A stretch of 64,000 nucleotides of DNA from Arcobacter venerupis (GCF_013201665.1 NZ_CP053840.1:2170001-2234000), one strand, 5' to 3'. Numbered from the stretch's first letter, positions 1 to 8,764 are shown. Notes: generated from the sequence alone by a model not told the origin. Program-made: numbers and translations.

Positions 1-1436
1 GCATATTTAGTTTTAACATTACTCGGATTATCTTTCTTTGTAAAAGTTAATTTTATAAAGCCATTAGAAAATTGTTCAAAGTTAGGGAATAATTTGTTTA
101 AAAGAGTAATAAGCATAGTATCAATTAATGTGTTTACTTCAGACTTATTTTTACACTTTCTTATTTCTATTGCAAATTTTGCATAAATTGTTTCAAATCT
201 ATTTGCGGCACCACTAACAATTGAATTATATGCAAAGTGAAAGTTTTCTAAGAACTGAATAGTTTCTTTAAACTTTTTAGTATTAATTAATCCTTCATCT
301 TTCACTTTGAATAAAGCGAGTAAAGCAATCCTAACTTGAACTATATTAAAATAATTCATTAAAATATTCAAACTCTGAACTAACCAAAAATATTCTTTTC
401 TATTCTCATAATCCTGTCGACTTGGGTTTAAAATTTTGATATAATTTTTGGCATTATCTTCCATTTCAACTAGAAATTCTTTATATTTATCCCTATTCTG
501 TGGTTTTATTATTTTAATAAAATCATCATATAATTTATTTGCTGAAGATTTTTTATATGTTGAAATCCAAAAATGTCTATAATATGTTGCTAGCCCAACT
601 GATTCGTTACGTGAGACAAGAATTTTTTTGATTGCATCCCATTTTACTTCTGCATAATCAGCAGATCCCTTTTCATCTATAATTTCAAATATTTTATTTT
701 TTATTAAATCAACATGAGATAATTGTTTACCTTTTGCATTGAGTATCTCAAATATTTTATTAGCATTTTTTTTATCTGGTGTAGAAATTGAAATAAAAGT
801 AGTACCCAACACTTGATCTCTTATAGTTTTTAGTATTTCTTTATACTCAAGTTGATTAACATTATCACTACCTAAAGTCTTACTTAAATGTGCTCTTAAC
901 TTTTTTTCATCTAATTTATTGTGAAAATATATGAATGATTCTTTTATAACTTCTTCTTCTTCTGTTGACGGTGGTTGTTTATCTTTTTTTTCTCTATCTT
1001 GAATATAAAAAGAAAAATAAGGATAATGTGTTTTACTTTCTAAAATTCTAATATCTTCTCCATCATCATTCTGAGTCATTATATACCTAAAAACCTGTTC
1101 ACTTAATACATCTTCACCAATTTCACGAAACCTATCCGAAAGTGCTGAAAATAATATAGTAATTGATGTAATACGTTGTTGCCCATCTACTACATATATA
1201 TTGCTATCTAGATTATTTGATTCAGAATAATCTCCAATAAAAAGCATTGTTCCTAAAAAGTAATTATCAGATATTAATTTATTATCTTTTATTGAAAGGC
1301 AATTTAGCATATCATCAATGAATTCTTGATAGTTTTTTTTATCCCATGAATACTCTCTTTGAAATCTAGGAATTATAAATTGACTTCCTGATATAAGTAG
1401 TGATTTTATAGTTTTATCTTTTGGTTTAATATTCAT
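1..1436 (-). CDS. DUF262 domain protein, GmrSD-like, 3' end outside the window
   Basis: An open frame of 478 codons starts at an ATG at 1436 (AAGGTAAG upstream) and runs off the left edge without a stop. Near the N-terminus it reads PRFQREYSWD, and about 80 residues in it has VVDGQQRIT, the signature DGQQR motif of DUF262 (GmrS/ParB-like nucleotide-binding fold). The middle has FEILNAKGKQLSHVDLIKN, also typical of DUF262 proteins. In the family, DUF262 is often joined to a C-terminal DUF1524 HNH nuclease, as in the type IV restriction enzyme GmrSD, which cuts modified phage DNA. The part that would hold a DUF1524 domain is only partly visible, so nuclease activity cannot be judged. The gene sits alone beside a non-coding repeat. 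A defence role is inference from the family. Confidence 0.8.
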   Translation of the reverse strand, partial: MNIKPKDKTIKSLLISGSQFIIPRFQREYSWDKKNYQEFIDDMLNCLSIKDNKLISDNYFLGTMLFIGDYSESNNLDSNIYVVDGQQRITSITILFSALSDRFREIGEDVLSEQVFRYIMTQNDDGEDIRILESKTHYPYFSFYIQDREKKDKQPPSTEEEEVIKESFIYFHNKLDEKKLRAHLSKTLGSDNVNQLEYKEILKTIRDQVLGTTFISISTPDKKNANKIFEILNAKGKQLSHVDLIKNKIFEIIDEKGSADYAEVKWDAIKKILVSRNESVGLATYYRHFWISTYKKSSANKLYDDFIKIIKPQNRDKYKEFLVEMEDNAKNYIKILNPSRQDYENRKEYFWLVQSLNILMNYFNIVQVRIALLALFKVKDEGLINTKKFKETIQFLENFHFAYNSIVSGAANRFETIYAKFAIEIRKCKNKSEVNTLIDTMLITLLNKLFPNFEQFSNGFIKLTFTKKDNPSNVKTKY

Positions 1437-1602
1437 GGTTTTCTTACCTTATGTAAATTTTATTCCGTTAATATAGTTAACTAAAAATAATTATATATAA
1501 TTATTTATTCGTAATGCATTTTATATAAAGTAGCCTTAAATTAGTAATATTAATAACAAAATATTGTTTTTAATTCTCTTGAAGAACAAGTTCTTCGCTT
1601 TT
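1437..1602. other. Leader and upstream region of the DUF262 gene
   Basis: Very AT-rich stretch between the DUF262 gene and repeat copy A. On the minus strand it holds the ribosome-binding site AAGGTAAG just before the ATG and a plausible -10 (TATATT) about 30 bases further upstream. No coding frame is supported. Confidence 0.35.
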
Positions 1603-1753
1603 CTTACTTTTTAGTTGGAAAAAGTAAGACTTGTGATTGCACGCTCTTTGAGAAAAAGTAACCAGACAAATTGTTGAAGGCAAAGCTACCCTACAGTTAT
1701 ATATTTATTTTCAGCCCTGCTTGTGCTTGCACTCTCTTTGAAAAAACTCGCTA

Positions 1754-1774
1754 AAATGACCATTTAGGTCATTT
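1754..1774 (+). repeat. Variable stem-loop in repeat copy A (stem AAATGACC, loop ATTTA)
   Basis: Perfect 8 bp stem AAATGACC/GGTCATTT closing the loop ATTTA. The flanks AAAACTCG and CTCAAACAGT are shared with the other three stem-loops of the two repeat copies, whereas the stem sequence is not. Confidence 0.7.
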
Positions 1775-1997
1775 CTTAACGCTCAAACAGTTTCGGGCGT
1801 AACCGAAAATAAATATCTAACTTCCGGCTTCAACAAAGTCTGGAAATCCCTGTAGTTCAAACTATCTTTTTTAAATTGAATTTAGAAAAGTTGCAAGTGC
1901 ATAAATAAAAAATGTAAATGTCTTTATCCTCATATTCCAACATCTGCAGAAGCTGAACGTTTATTTTTAATTTCGGAAAAAGCTGAGGACTGTTTGA

Positions 1998-2030
1998 ATA
2001 AAAAAGAGTGACAAATTCACTCTTTTTTAT
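1998..2030 (-). repeat. Variable stem-loop in repeat copy A (14 bp stem, loop ATTTG)
   Basis: Perfect 14 bp stem (left arm ATAAAAAAGAGTGA) closing a 5-base loop that reads ATTTG on the minus strand. The flanks GACTGTTTGA and GAGTTCCGC are the reverse complement of the module flanking the other stem-loop, so the two modules face each other within the repeat. Confidence 0.7.
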
Positions 2031-2215
2031 GAGTTCCGCAAGCTAGAAATTAAAAATAATAAGAGAGGGAACCCAAAGGGCTTCGAAGCCGTTGGTGGTT
2101 TTGCTTACTTTGTCCATACAAAGTAAGAAGAAGCAACAACCTTAATATATAATTTTAGTATGAAGTCCAATCGAGGACAAGAGGAACGAGAGAAAAGATA
2201 TTTATGAGATAAAAG

Positions 2216-2236
2216 AAAGAGTAAAAACTACTCTTT
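2216..2236 (-). terminator. Terminator after vanA
   Basis: On the minus strand, just past the vanA stop, an AAAGAGTA/TACTCTTT hairpin is followed by a T-rich tract. It closes the mobA-vanA operon. Confidence 0.6.
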
Positions 2237-2240
2237 ACTT

Positions 2241-3305
2241 TTATTTATTATCTATATAGCCCTCTTCCTCAGTTTTAATCATTTGATTTAAAATTCGTCT
2301 AGCTTTTCTTCCACCTGCATCTATATCTAAGCTAATTAAACTTTTATCTGGAAATCTTGCTAGGTTTTGTTGTTGGTATTCTAAAATTTCTAAATCTTCT
2401 TCAAAAATTCCACCTTGTCCTTTTAAGATATCCTGTGTTAGTTGTTCATTTGTTGGATTAAAATTTCTTGCCATTCCCCAAAAATACCACATTGTTGTTT
2501 CACTTTGTGGTGTCATAAAATCAATAACAGTACATCTAACTTTGTCTTCTTTTGGTGCATCTTTTCCACCTTTTCCCTCTAGCGCAACTCCCACATCTAT
2601 AAATACAGCAGCTGGTGGAACAAATTTTGATTTTTGCCATCTATCAACTCTTTGTGTTGGATCTAGATTATTATTTTTCATACAAAATGCCCAAAAAGGT
2701 GGTGCGATTATATTGTGCATATATCTACTTGTAACAATATATCCATCTTCTTCTTCAGTTATAACTGGGCTTTCATCTATTTCTTCTTGACCAATACTTG
2801 TTCCATGAACATATTTTTCGTGGGTTAAATCCATCAAGTTATCAATCATAAATCTATAATCACATTTAATATCAAATACTCCACCTGCAAATGCCCATTC
2901 TGGATTATTTGCCCATTCAAGTAGTGGAATTAAAGACTCATCAGCTTTATCTTTTTTTCCTGGCCATATCCAAATAAAACCATATTTCTCAACTACTGGA
3001 AAATATCCAATACATGGTATTTTTTTAGGATTTTGTTCTGGCATATCAATTACTTGACCTTTACAACCAACTTTTAATCCATGATAACCACAAACAATTC
3101 CATCATCTTCTAAATAACCTAAAGATAAAGCAGCACCTCTGTGAGGACAGAAGTCTTCAAGAGCTACAACTGTTCCATCATTTTTTCGATGGAATACCAT
3201 ATTAATATTACATATCTGACGAGCAAAAGGTTTATCTTTTAATTCATCCGAAGTTAGAGCTACATACCATGCATTTTTTGGAAACAATCCATTTTTTTGT
3301 GCCAT
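2241..3305 (-). CDS. vanA: Vanillate O-demethylase, Rieske oxygenase subunit
   Basis: Rieske non-haem iron oxygenase of 354 residues, the usual VanA length. The Rieske cluster ligands are C53/H55 (CPH) and C72/H75 (CGYH). The mononuclear iron ligands are in NLMDLTHEKYVHG (D159, H162, H167). The start FPKNAWYVAL and the segment DFCPHRGAALSLGY match the VanA family closely. VanA removes the methyl group of vanillate, giving protocatechuate and formaldehyde, using electrons from the reductase VanB. It is the last gene of the mobA operon, and protocatechuate is the substrate of the nearby lig genes. No vanB-like ferredoxin reductase is seen in the window, so electrons must come from elsewhere. 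A related aryl-methyl-ether or other aromatic-acid oxygenase is possible. Confidence 0.85.
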   Translation of the reverse strand: MAQKNGLFPKNAWYVALTSDELKDKPFARQICNINMVFHRKNDGTVVALEDFCPHRGAALSLGYLEDDGIVCGYHGLKVGCKGQVIDMPEQNPKKIPCIGYFPVVEKYGFIWIWPGKKDKADESLIPLLEWANNPEWAFAGGVFDIKCDYRFMIDNLMDLTHEKYVHGTSIGQEEIDESPVITEEEDGYIVTSRYMHNIIAPPFWAFCMKNNNLDPTQRVDRWQKSKFVPPAAVFIDVGVALEGKGGKDAPKEDKVRCTVIDFMTPQSETTMWYFWGMARNFNPTNEQLTQDILKGQGGIFEEDLEILEYQQQNLARFPDKSLISLDIDAGGRKARRILNQMIKTEEEGYIDNK

Positions 3306-3346
3306 ATTAAATCCTTATTTTAGTCCTTTTTATAAAAGGAAATTTA

Positions 3347-4051
3347 TTATTTATTTTCTAACCAATTTCTAATTGCTTTTGATACAGCTATTGGTTGTTC
3401 AACTGGTGCCATGTGACTTGCATTTTCAATTATTGCTAGCGTACTATTTTCTATATACTCTTGCATTTGTTCATGCTGAGAAATTGGACTCCATTTATCT
3501 TCTGTAGCACTTAATAAAAGTGTTGGAATATTAATTAATGGTAAAAGTATTTGTGCATCTGGTCTATTTATAAGTGCATGAATTTGTTTAAAAAAATCTT
3601 CTTGACTATATGAATTTGCCATTTTTTCAAGTTTTTCCATTAAAAGAGTATTTTCTAAACTAGATTTGCTCATCATAGGAGGAAGCCACTGTTTTACAAC
3701 AGATTTTATCCCCTCATTTTTAGCTAAATCCAGAAGTTTTTGTCGTCCTTGCACTTCTGCTTCACTTTTACTGTGAACTCCTGTATTAAAAAGCCCTATT
3801 TTTGTGATTCTGTTTGAAGCTTGATTAAAAACCTCTAAAGCAACTCTGCCACCCATTGAGTGACCTATTAAAACAAACTTTTGAGGAGCTGTATCTAATA
3901 CTCTTTTTGCCATTTTTTCAATTGAATCACAACCTTGAAATGAGATAATTGAAACATCATAAGTATTTTCTAACTCTTTTGAAACATCTTCCCAAACTGT
4001 TTCATTACATAATAATCCAGAAAGAAAAACTATTGATTCTTTAGTTTCCAT
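3347..4051 (-). CDS. Alpha/beta hydrolase in the aromatic-acid operon
   Basis: A 234-residue alpha/beta-hydrolase fold protein without a signal peptide. It has the nucleophile elbow GHSMGGR (Ser near residue 84), a late acid residue in SATEDKW and the catalytic His in ENASHMAP. It lies between dctP and vanA with gaps of 12 and 41 bp, in the same operon as mobA. The protocatechuate 4,5-pathway itself needs no serine hydrolase. A plausible inference is that this enzyme frees aromatic acids from esters or opens a lactone, but the sequence does not reveal the substrate. It resembles 3-oxoadipate enol-lactonase and carboxylesterase-type members only at the fold level. Confidence 0.75.
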   Translation of the reverse strand: METKESIVFLSGLLCNETVWEDVSKELENTYDVSIISFQGCDSIEKMAKRVLDTAPQKFVLIGHSMGGRVALEVFNQASNRITKIGLFNTGVHSKSEAEVQGRQKLLDLAKNEGIKSVVKQWLPPMMSKSSLENTLLMEKLEKMANSYSQEDFFKQIHALINRPDAQILLPLINIPTLLLSATEDKWSPISQHEQMQEYIENSTLAIIENASHMAPVEQPIAVSKAIRNWLENK

Positions 4052-4063
4052 ATCTAAATCCTA

Positions 4064-5104
4064 TTACTTACTATTATTGATTGCTTTTCTTGCTTCATCA
4101 ACAAGTTTTTGCCCATCAATACCTTTTGCATCTACTTCTTTAATCCATCTTTGAACAACTCTCTGCCCTGCTTCATCAAACTCTTTCATTGCATCTGCAC
4201 TTAAAGTTGTTACATCTGAATCACTTGATTCTTTTTGCATTTGAATTCCTGGTTTTTCAAAATCCATCCAAAGTTGACCAACTTTTTTTACCATTTCAAT
4301 ATCAAGACTTTTTTCAATAATTTCTTGTAAATCTTTTGGTAAAGAATTAAATTTATCTTTATTCATTAAAAGCATAAATACAGAAGTTCCAAATCTTTCC
4401 CCATCATATCCCTCAATTGAATGTTTAGTTAATTGTTGAATTTTAAAAGCTGGGAAAATTTCAAAAGGTACAAAAGCTCCATCAATTGCATTTTTTGATA
4501 AAGATTGTGGTAAATCTGGCAAAGGCATTCCAACAGCTTCAGCACCTAATTCTTCAATCAACCAACCACCAGTTCTTGATGGTGTTCTAATTTTTAAACC
4601 TTTTAAATCCCCAACAGAAGTAATTGGCTTATTAACTGTATGTAAAGCATTTCCAGCATGTACATAAATCATTAGTGGTTTTACATCTTTATAATCATCT
4701 TTAATTAAATCAAAATTTTCTTTTATTGCAACAGATGTTGCAACAGAAGAACCTTTATGAACAGTTGGTAATTCAAAAACTTCAGTTCTTGGGAAAACTC
4801 CTGGAGTATAACCTGCTAATGTCCAGATAATATCAACTGTTCCATCCCTTGATTGTTTATAAAGTTCATTTGGTTTTCCACCTAAACTCATTGAGGGGAA
4901 TACTTCAACTTCAATTCTTCCATTTGACATTTTTTTCAAATTTTCAGCCCATGGCAAAAGAAATTTTGTATGAGTAGGTGCATTTGGACTATGTAAATGA
5001 TGAAGAATTAATTTTATTGGTTTTTCATCTTTTGCTTGTAAAAATGTACTAAAAACTAACAAACCTATAAATAAACAACTTACTTTTTTTATTAAATTTT
5101 TCAT
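4064..5104 (-). CDS. dctP: TRAP transporter solute-binding protein (DctP family), second copy
   Basis: Periplasmic binding protein of 346 residues with an N-terminal signal peptide ending near FSTFLQAKD. It is a close paralogue of the DctP at 10734-11774: long runs match, for example VGMPLPDLPQ followed by SLSKNAIDGA, and GERFGTSVFMLLMN. DctP proteins capture an organic acid and deliver it to a DctQM membrane pair. This copy has no DctQM of its own. It is cotranscribed with mobA and vanA, so it may bind 3-hydroxybenzoate or vanillate and share the DctQM at 8798-10721. The ligand is inferred from context only. It is 14 bp downstream of mobA. Confidence 0.85.
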   Translation of the reverse strand: MKNLIKKVSCLFIGLLVFSTFLQAKDEKPIKLILHHLHSPNAPTHTKFLLPWAENLKKMSNGRIEVEVFPSMSLGGKPNELYKQSRDGTVDIIWTLAGYTPGVFPRTEVFELPTVHKGSSVATSVAIKENFDLIKDDYKDVKPLMIYVHAGNALHTVNKPITSVGDLKGLKIRTPSRTGGWLIEELGAEAVGMPLPDLPQSLSKNAIDGAFVPFEIFPAFKIQQLTKHSIEGYDGERFGTSVFMLLMNKDKFNSLPKDLQEIIEKSLDIEMVKKVGQLWMDFEKPGIQMQKESSDSDVTTLSADAMKEFDEAGQRVVQRWIKEVDAKGIDGQKLVDEARKAINNSK

Positions 5105-5118
5105 TTAAATCTCCTATT

Positions 5119-7011
5119 TTAATTTTTTCTTAGTAAAAAGCCATCAAAGAACTTTTCCAGTTCTTCATATGCATCAAGTGGTAAAATATGCGCTACATAT
5201 TGATCTGGTCTGATAATTAAAATACAACCTTTTTCTTTACTTATACCTCTTAAATCAAAAATATCTTCTTGATTTTTAGAATCTATTGAATAAATTTTTT
5301 CATAATCTATAAGACCATATTTTCCAACATTAGGTTTTAATAATGGATGCATATCTTCAAATCTTAAATCATAATGTTTTTGTTGAAAAATACCATAAAG
5401 ACTAATAAGCGAATCAATATCTTCATTTTTTGCTGTATATTTTACAATAGGAGAATTTGGTGATTTTGCTAAATAGTCACATAGTTTATATATAGTAGAG
5501 TCAGTACTCATAGGATCAGAACCATCTGCAAATGCAAATAGTCTCCATTTTGCATCAGTTTTAGTAACATGTCCTAAGTGAACTGTTTTTGCATCACCTA
5601 ATCTTATAACAGTTGCTGAATGAAATCTTTTTCCTATTTCAATCTTAGTTGCTAAATTTTGATATGTAGCTTCACCCGTTAATAAAGATGGAGTATATTG
5701 AACAGATAAACCAGCTGTAAAAGTACCACCTTTAAGAAATTGCCCTTTAATTCTCTCAGCAGCATCAGCAAAAGTTTCATTATCATCTAAAGGTGCACCC
5801 ATAAATCTTGACCATTTATGATCATATTCAACTAATCCTCTAGCTACAGCTAATCTCTCCCCTGAATAAGTATGTAATAATTTTTCATCACTATTACCTA
5901 AAAGAACGGAAATTAATTTCCATCCTAAATTGAAAGAATCTCCCATAGATACATTCATTCCTTGTCCAGCTTTTGCGCTATGTGTATGACAAGCATCTCC
6001 TGCAATAAAAACATGTGGCATTCGAGAATCCATTTCATCTTCTGGAACATCATCAAATTTATCAGTCACACTATGTCCCACTTCATATACAGTCCACCAA
6101 GATACTTCTTTAGATTCAAATTCATATGGATGAAATATTTTTTTTGCTTTTTCAATTAGGAAATCTAAAGTAATAGATTTACTATCTCCTCTTTTTTCAA
6201 TTTTATCAAGTGAAATATATAAACGTACTAAATGTCCACCCTCTCTAGGAATAATAATAATATTTCCTTCTTCTGACTTTATAATACTTTTATAATGAAT
6301 ATCAGGGAAAGTAGTTAAAGGTAATATATCTACTACTCCCCAAGGTTGATTAGCATAATCACCTATTAGTTCTCTACCAATTGCTTTTCTTACAACACTT
6401 CTGGCACTATCACAACCAACAACATATTTTGTATGAACTTTTTTTATTTCTCCATTACATTCTATTGTTGCAATATTAGGATATTCACCTTCTTGGTTTA
6501 TTTCTAAATTTATAAGTTTATGGCCATAATCAACTTCCAATCTAGAAGCTGATTTAGACATAACTTCCAAATACATATCATGTACACGAGCTTGATTAAG
6601 AACAATGTGTGGCATTTCAGAAATACCTTTTTTAACATCATTAACTCTAGCTGTTCTTGTAATATTCGCTACATTTTCTGGATCTGGTACCCAAAATGTA
6701 GTTTCATTTACATGATACCCCTCATTCATAATTTTATAAGCAAACCCAAAAGCATTAAACATCTCCAATGAACGGCATGATAACCCATCAGCTTGTCCAA
6801 GTATCATTCGAGATTCTTTTTGTTCTATTATACGTGTATTAATTTGTGGGAAAGTTGCAAGTTGTGCAGCCATGTTTAGTCCTGCTGGCCCGCTTCCTAC
6901 AACTAAAACATCAAGCTTTTCAGGTAAAGTACCTTGTCCTGATTCTCGTCCCTTTGCTGGTTTAAATGTTTCTGGATCTCCTCCATGAAAACCATCTGTA
7001 TGAAATTGCAT
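5119..7011 (-). CDS. mobA: 3-hydroxybenzoate 4-monooxygenase (flavoprotein)
   Basis: FAD-dependent aromatic hydroxylase of 630 residues. It has a Rossmann FAD motif GSGPAG at 39-44, the second FAD motif GDACHTH at 338-344, and a C-terminal thioredoxin-like phenol-hydroxylase domain ending with RPDQYVAHILPL. N-terminal QFHTDGF, the stretch GQADGLSCRSLEMF and overall length fit MobA of Comamonas, which hydroxylates 3-hydroxybenzoate to protocatechuate with NADPH and O2. Phenol 2-monooxygenases share the fold, but the adjacent protocatechuate pathway favours MobA. It is the first gene of the mobA-dctP-hydrolase-vanA operon, with AAAAAAGGACA before the ATG and a 20 bp palindrome upstream. Confidence 0.85.
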   Translation of the reverse strand: MQFHTDGFHGGDPETFKPAKGRESGQGTLPEKLDVLVVGSGPAGLNMAAQLATFPQINTRIIEQKESRMILGQADGLSCRSLEMFNAFGFAYKIMNEGYHVNETTFWVPDPENVANITRTARVNDVKKGISEMPHIVLNQARVHDMYLEVMSKSASRLEVDYGHKLINLEINQEGEYPNIATIECNGEIKKVHTKYVVGCDSARSVVRKAIGRELIGDYANQPWGVVDILPLTTFPDIHYKSIIKSEEGNIIIIPREGGHLVRLYISLDKIEKRGDSKSITLDFLIEKAKKIFHPYEFESKEVSWWTVYEVGHSVTDKFDDVPEDEMDSRMPHVFIAGDACHTHSAKAGQGMNVSMGDSFNLGWKLISVLLGNSDEKLLHTYSGERLAVARGLVEYDHKWSRFMGAPLDDNETFADAAERIKGQFLKGGTFTAGLSVQYTPSLLTGEATYQNLATKIEIGKRFHSATVIRLGDAKTVHLGHVTKTDAKWRLFAFADGSDPMSTDSTIYKLCDYLAKSPNSPIVKYTAKNEDIDSLISLYGIFQQKHYDLRFEDMHPLLKPNVGKYGLIDYEKIYSIDSKNQEDIFDLRGISKEKGCILIIRPDQYVAHILPLDAYEELEKFFDGFLLRKN

Positions 7012-7054
7012 TGTATGTCCTTTTTTGTAAATTTATTAAAAACATATTATTAGA

Positions 7055-7074
7055 ATAGTTGTATATACAACTAT
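7055..7074 (-). promoter_or_regulatory. Palindromic operator at the mobA promoter (GntR-like)
   Basis: ATAGTTGTATATACAACTAT is a perfect 20 bp palindrome 44 bp upstream of the mobA ATG. Its TTGTA-N2-TACAA core resembles operators of the FadR/VanR branch of GntR repressors. It lies between the porin terminator and mobA, where the promoter must be. No GntR gene is in the window, so the regulator is unknown. Confidence 0.6.
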
Positions 7075-7082
7075 TTTTATAA

Positions 7083-7113
7083 TAAAAAAGCAACAATAAA
7101 ATTGTTGCTTTTT
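7083..7113 (-). terminator. Terminator after the porin gene
   Basis: On the minus strand AAAGCAACAAT/ATTGTTGCTTTTTT forms a strong hairpin followed by T residues just past the porin stop. It separates the porin transcript from the mobA operon. Confidence 0.8.
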
Positions 7114-7120
7114 TTATTTA

Positions 7121-8443
7121 TTAGAAACTATAAGTTAAATAAAGTTTACCTATTGTCATTTTATCGTCTGTATTAACTTTCTCACTATCAAAATCAATTT
7201 GTGCAACTTGTAATCTTGCAGTTAATTCTTTTGTTAAGTTATATTTTAAATCAGCCATAATTTCTACTGCACCATCCATATCAGCGCCTCTTGAAGTATT
7301 TATTTTACCTTGCTCAGTTTGAGAATATTTAGAAATTGCAAATAGTGTAAATACATCTGGAATTAATTTAGGAATTAACATAAGAGATGTTGAACTTTGT
7401 CCTGCATAAAAGTTATCAGTGAACATTTGTCCACCATTGTATTTAAATAAGTTAGGTACATGCCCTAAATTTCCTATAAAGTCACCATCATCACCTACTT
7501 TTGTATATGCAACTTTAAATCCAGTTTCACCTATTTTACCACTTAATTTAACACCATACATATCAGTATCATTTTTATCAAGTAATTTAGTAGCACCTGT
7601 TGATACTGTGCTATCATAATCAGCAGCAGAATAGAAACTTCCAATTGATAAAGGCATTCCAACAGGTAATTTATAATCAAATGCACCATAATAAACTTTA
7701 TATGACCCATTTGTAGCTACAGGTGCGTCATTTGGATTACCTTCATCATCTCTAACACCTAAATATTGTCCTTCTAAAGTTAAACTTTCAATACTTGTGT
7801 TTTTTACATATAAAGATAATGTTGGTTTTTTCCAGTGAGTAATTCTATCATCACCCTTAGCATCATCTGACGCAGATGTATCAGCAGAATATCTTTCAAT
7901 CCAATCTTTTAAAACATACATTTTAATTTCTGTATTTGATAAATCTTTATTTACAACAGACAATCCATTATAAGTATCTACCATTGGATTTACATCTGAA
8001 TAAGACATTAATGGAGTAGAAATTAATTGTCTACCAACTTTTGCTTCTGTATTTCCTGTTGCATATGAAACATTTGCAAGATAAAGATTTGATCCCTCTT
8101 GTGTTACCCTATTTTCTCTTTCATTATAAAATTTAGGTGCATCAGCAGCTGCACTGCTATCTTCAAGGTCTAAACTATGTCCAGCTTGAAAACCAACTTC
8201 AGCTTTGAAACCTTTAAAATCAGCTGTTTTATAATTCAACATTAATGCTACAGCAGAAGAATTCGCATTGTTATACGGTCCAGCTTCTGTATTGTCTGAA
8301 TATGAACTCATAACAGTAACTGATCTAATTTGACCACTTACTTTACCACTTGTTATTGCTTCTTGTAAAGTTGTTGCATTTACACTAATTCCTAGAGCAC
8401 TAACCGCAGCTAATGCAAAACATGTTTTTCTTAGATTTCTCAT
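7121..8443 (-). CDS. Outer-membrane porin, OprD-like, for the aromatic-acid regulon
   Basis: A 440-residue beta-barrel protein. It has a signal peptide (cleavage after about residue 23, SVNA), many alternating hydrophobic strands and a C-terminal LYLTYSF ending in Phe, the usual outer-membrane insertion signal. It resembles the OprD-type or major porins of Arcobacter and Campylobacter relatives. The segment EAKVGRQLISTPLM is typical of the OprD family. Its promoter carries the same roughly 62 bp block as the lig operon. It therefore probably lets aromatic acids cross the outer membrane before the TRAP system takes them up. The substrate is inferred from coregulation, not from residues. Confidence 0.8.
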   Translation of the reverse strand: MRNLRKTCFALAAVSALGISVNATTLQEAITSGKVSGQIRSVTVMSSYSDNTEAGPYNNANSSAVALMLNYKTADFKGFKAEVGFQAGHSLDLEDSSAAADAPKFYNERENRVTQEGSNLYLANVSYATGNTEAKVGRQLISTPLMSYSDVNPMVDTYNGLSVVNKDLSNTEIKMYVLKDWIERYSADTSASDDAKGDDRITHWKKPTLSLYVKNTSIESLTLEGQYLGVRDDEGNPNDAPVATNGSYKVYYGAFDYKLPVGMPLSIGSFYSAADYDSTVSTGATKLLDKNDTDMYGVKLSGKIGETGFKVAYTKVGDDGDFIGNLGHVPNLFKYNGGQMFTDNFYAGQSSTSLMLIPKLIPDVFTLFAISKYSQTEQGKINTSRGADMDGAVEIMADLKYNLTKELTARLQVAQIDFDSEKVNTDDKMTIGKLYLTYSF

Positions 8444-8465
8444 TTTTTTCCTTTTTTTTGATTTT

Positions 8466-8527
8466 CGAACACTTGTGCAAAACTATAACATGCTTATTTT
8501 TAAAGTTCGCTTAACGAACATAAGTTC
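8466..8527 (-). promoter_or_regulatory. Porin promoter with the shared aromatic-regulon operator
   Basis: On the minus strand this block reads GAACTTAT, then the palindrome GTTCGTTAAGCGAAC (8505-8519), then 17 bp, a -10 TATAGT and a TGTTCG. The same elements with identical spacing occur before ligU (17818-17880). The palindrome covers the -35 position, as expected for an activator such as the IclR-type PcaU/PobR regulators, whose sites also combine a palindrome with an extra half-site. Confidence 0.75.
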
Positions 8528-8760
8528 AAATATTGCTTAGAGTAGCATTAAAATAGCATTTTTTATAGAGATGCTTGAATTTTCGTACTTGATTTATTGT
8601 TCTTATTATTAAGTTATTATTAAGATATTTTTTTAATTCTAATTTTTTTGTAAAAATTAAGATTTTTTGACAAAAAGAAGAATAATCGAAAAATTTATTG
8701 ATAGAAATTGGATAGTTTTATATAAGAAAAAGTTGAAATTAGAAATGAATATATAATTAA
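8528..8760. other. AT-rich spacer upstream of the porin promoter
   Basis: Part of the 354 bp gap between porin and dctM. It has runs of A and T but no coding frame with a ribosome-binding site and no clear hairpin. Nothing else is recognised. Confidence 0.4.
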
Positions 8761-8764
8761 AGAA

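Larger units (their letters stand above)
1603..2127 (-). repeat. Structured non-coding repeat, copy A (inverse of copy B at 34621-35123)
   Basis: The 525 bp segment is bounded by two hairpins with a CTTACTTT core: CTTACTTTTT/AAAAAGTAAG at 1603-1628 and CTTACTTTGT/ACAAAGTAAG at 2104-2127. Read on the minus strand it is collinear with copy B. The shared blocks are a 37 bp block at 2068-2104 with the palindrome GGCTTCGAAGCC, a variable stem-loop (1998-2030), a block around AACGTTCAGCTTCTGCA (1936-1960), a block around AAAAAAGATAGTTTGAAC (1857-1874), a second stem-loop (1754-1774) and a block around AGCTTTGCCTTCAACAATTTG (1669-1688). Sequence between the blocks has diverged. There is no open reading frame conserved between the copies and no transposase. 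Function unknown. Confidence 0.8.

Noticed and set aside
1603-2127. Repeat copy A as an IS element or integron attC array
   Set aside because: No transposase or integrase frame, no target duplication recognised, and the stem-loops lack the attC R-box core; kept as an unclassified structured repeat.
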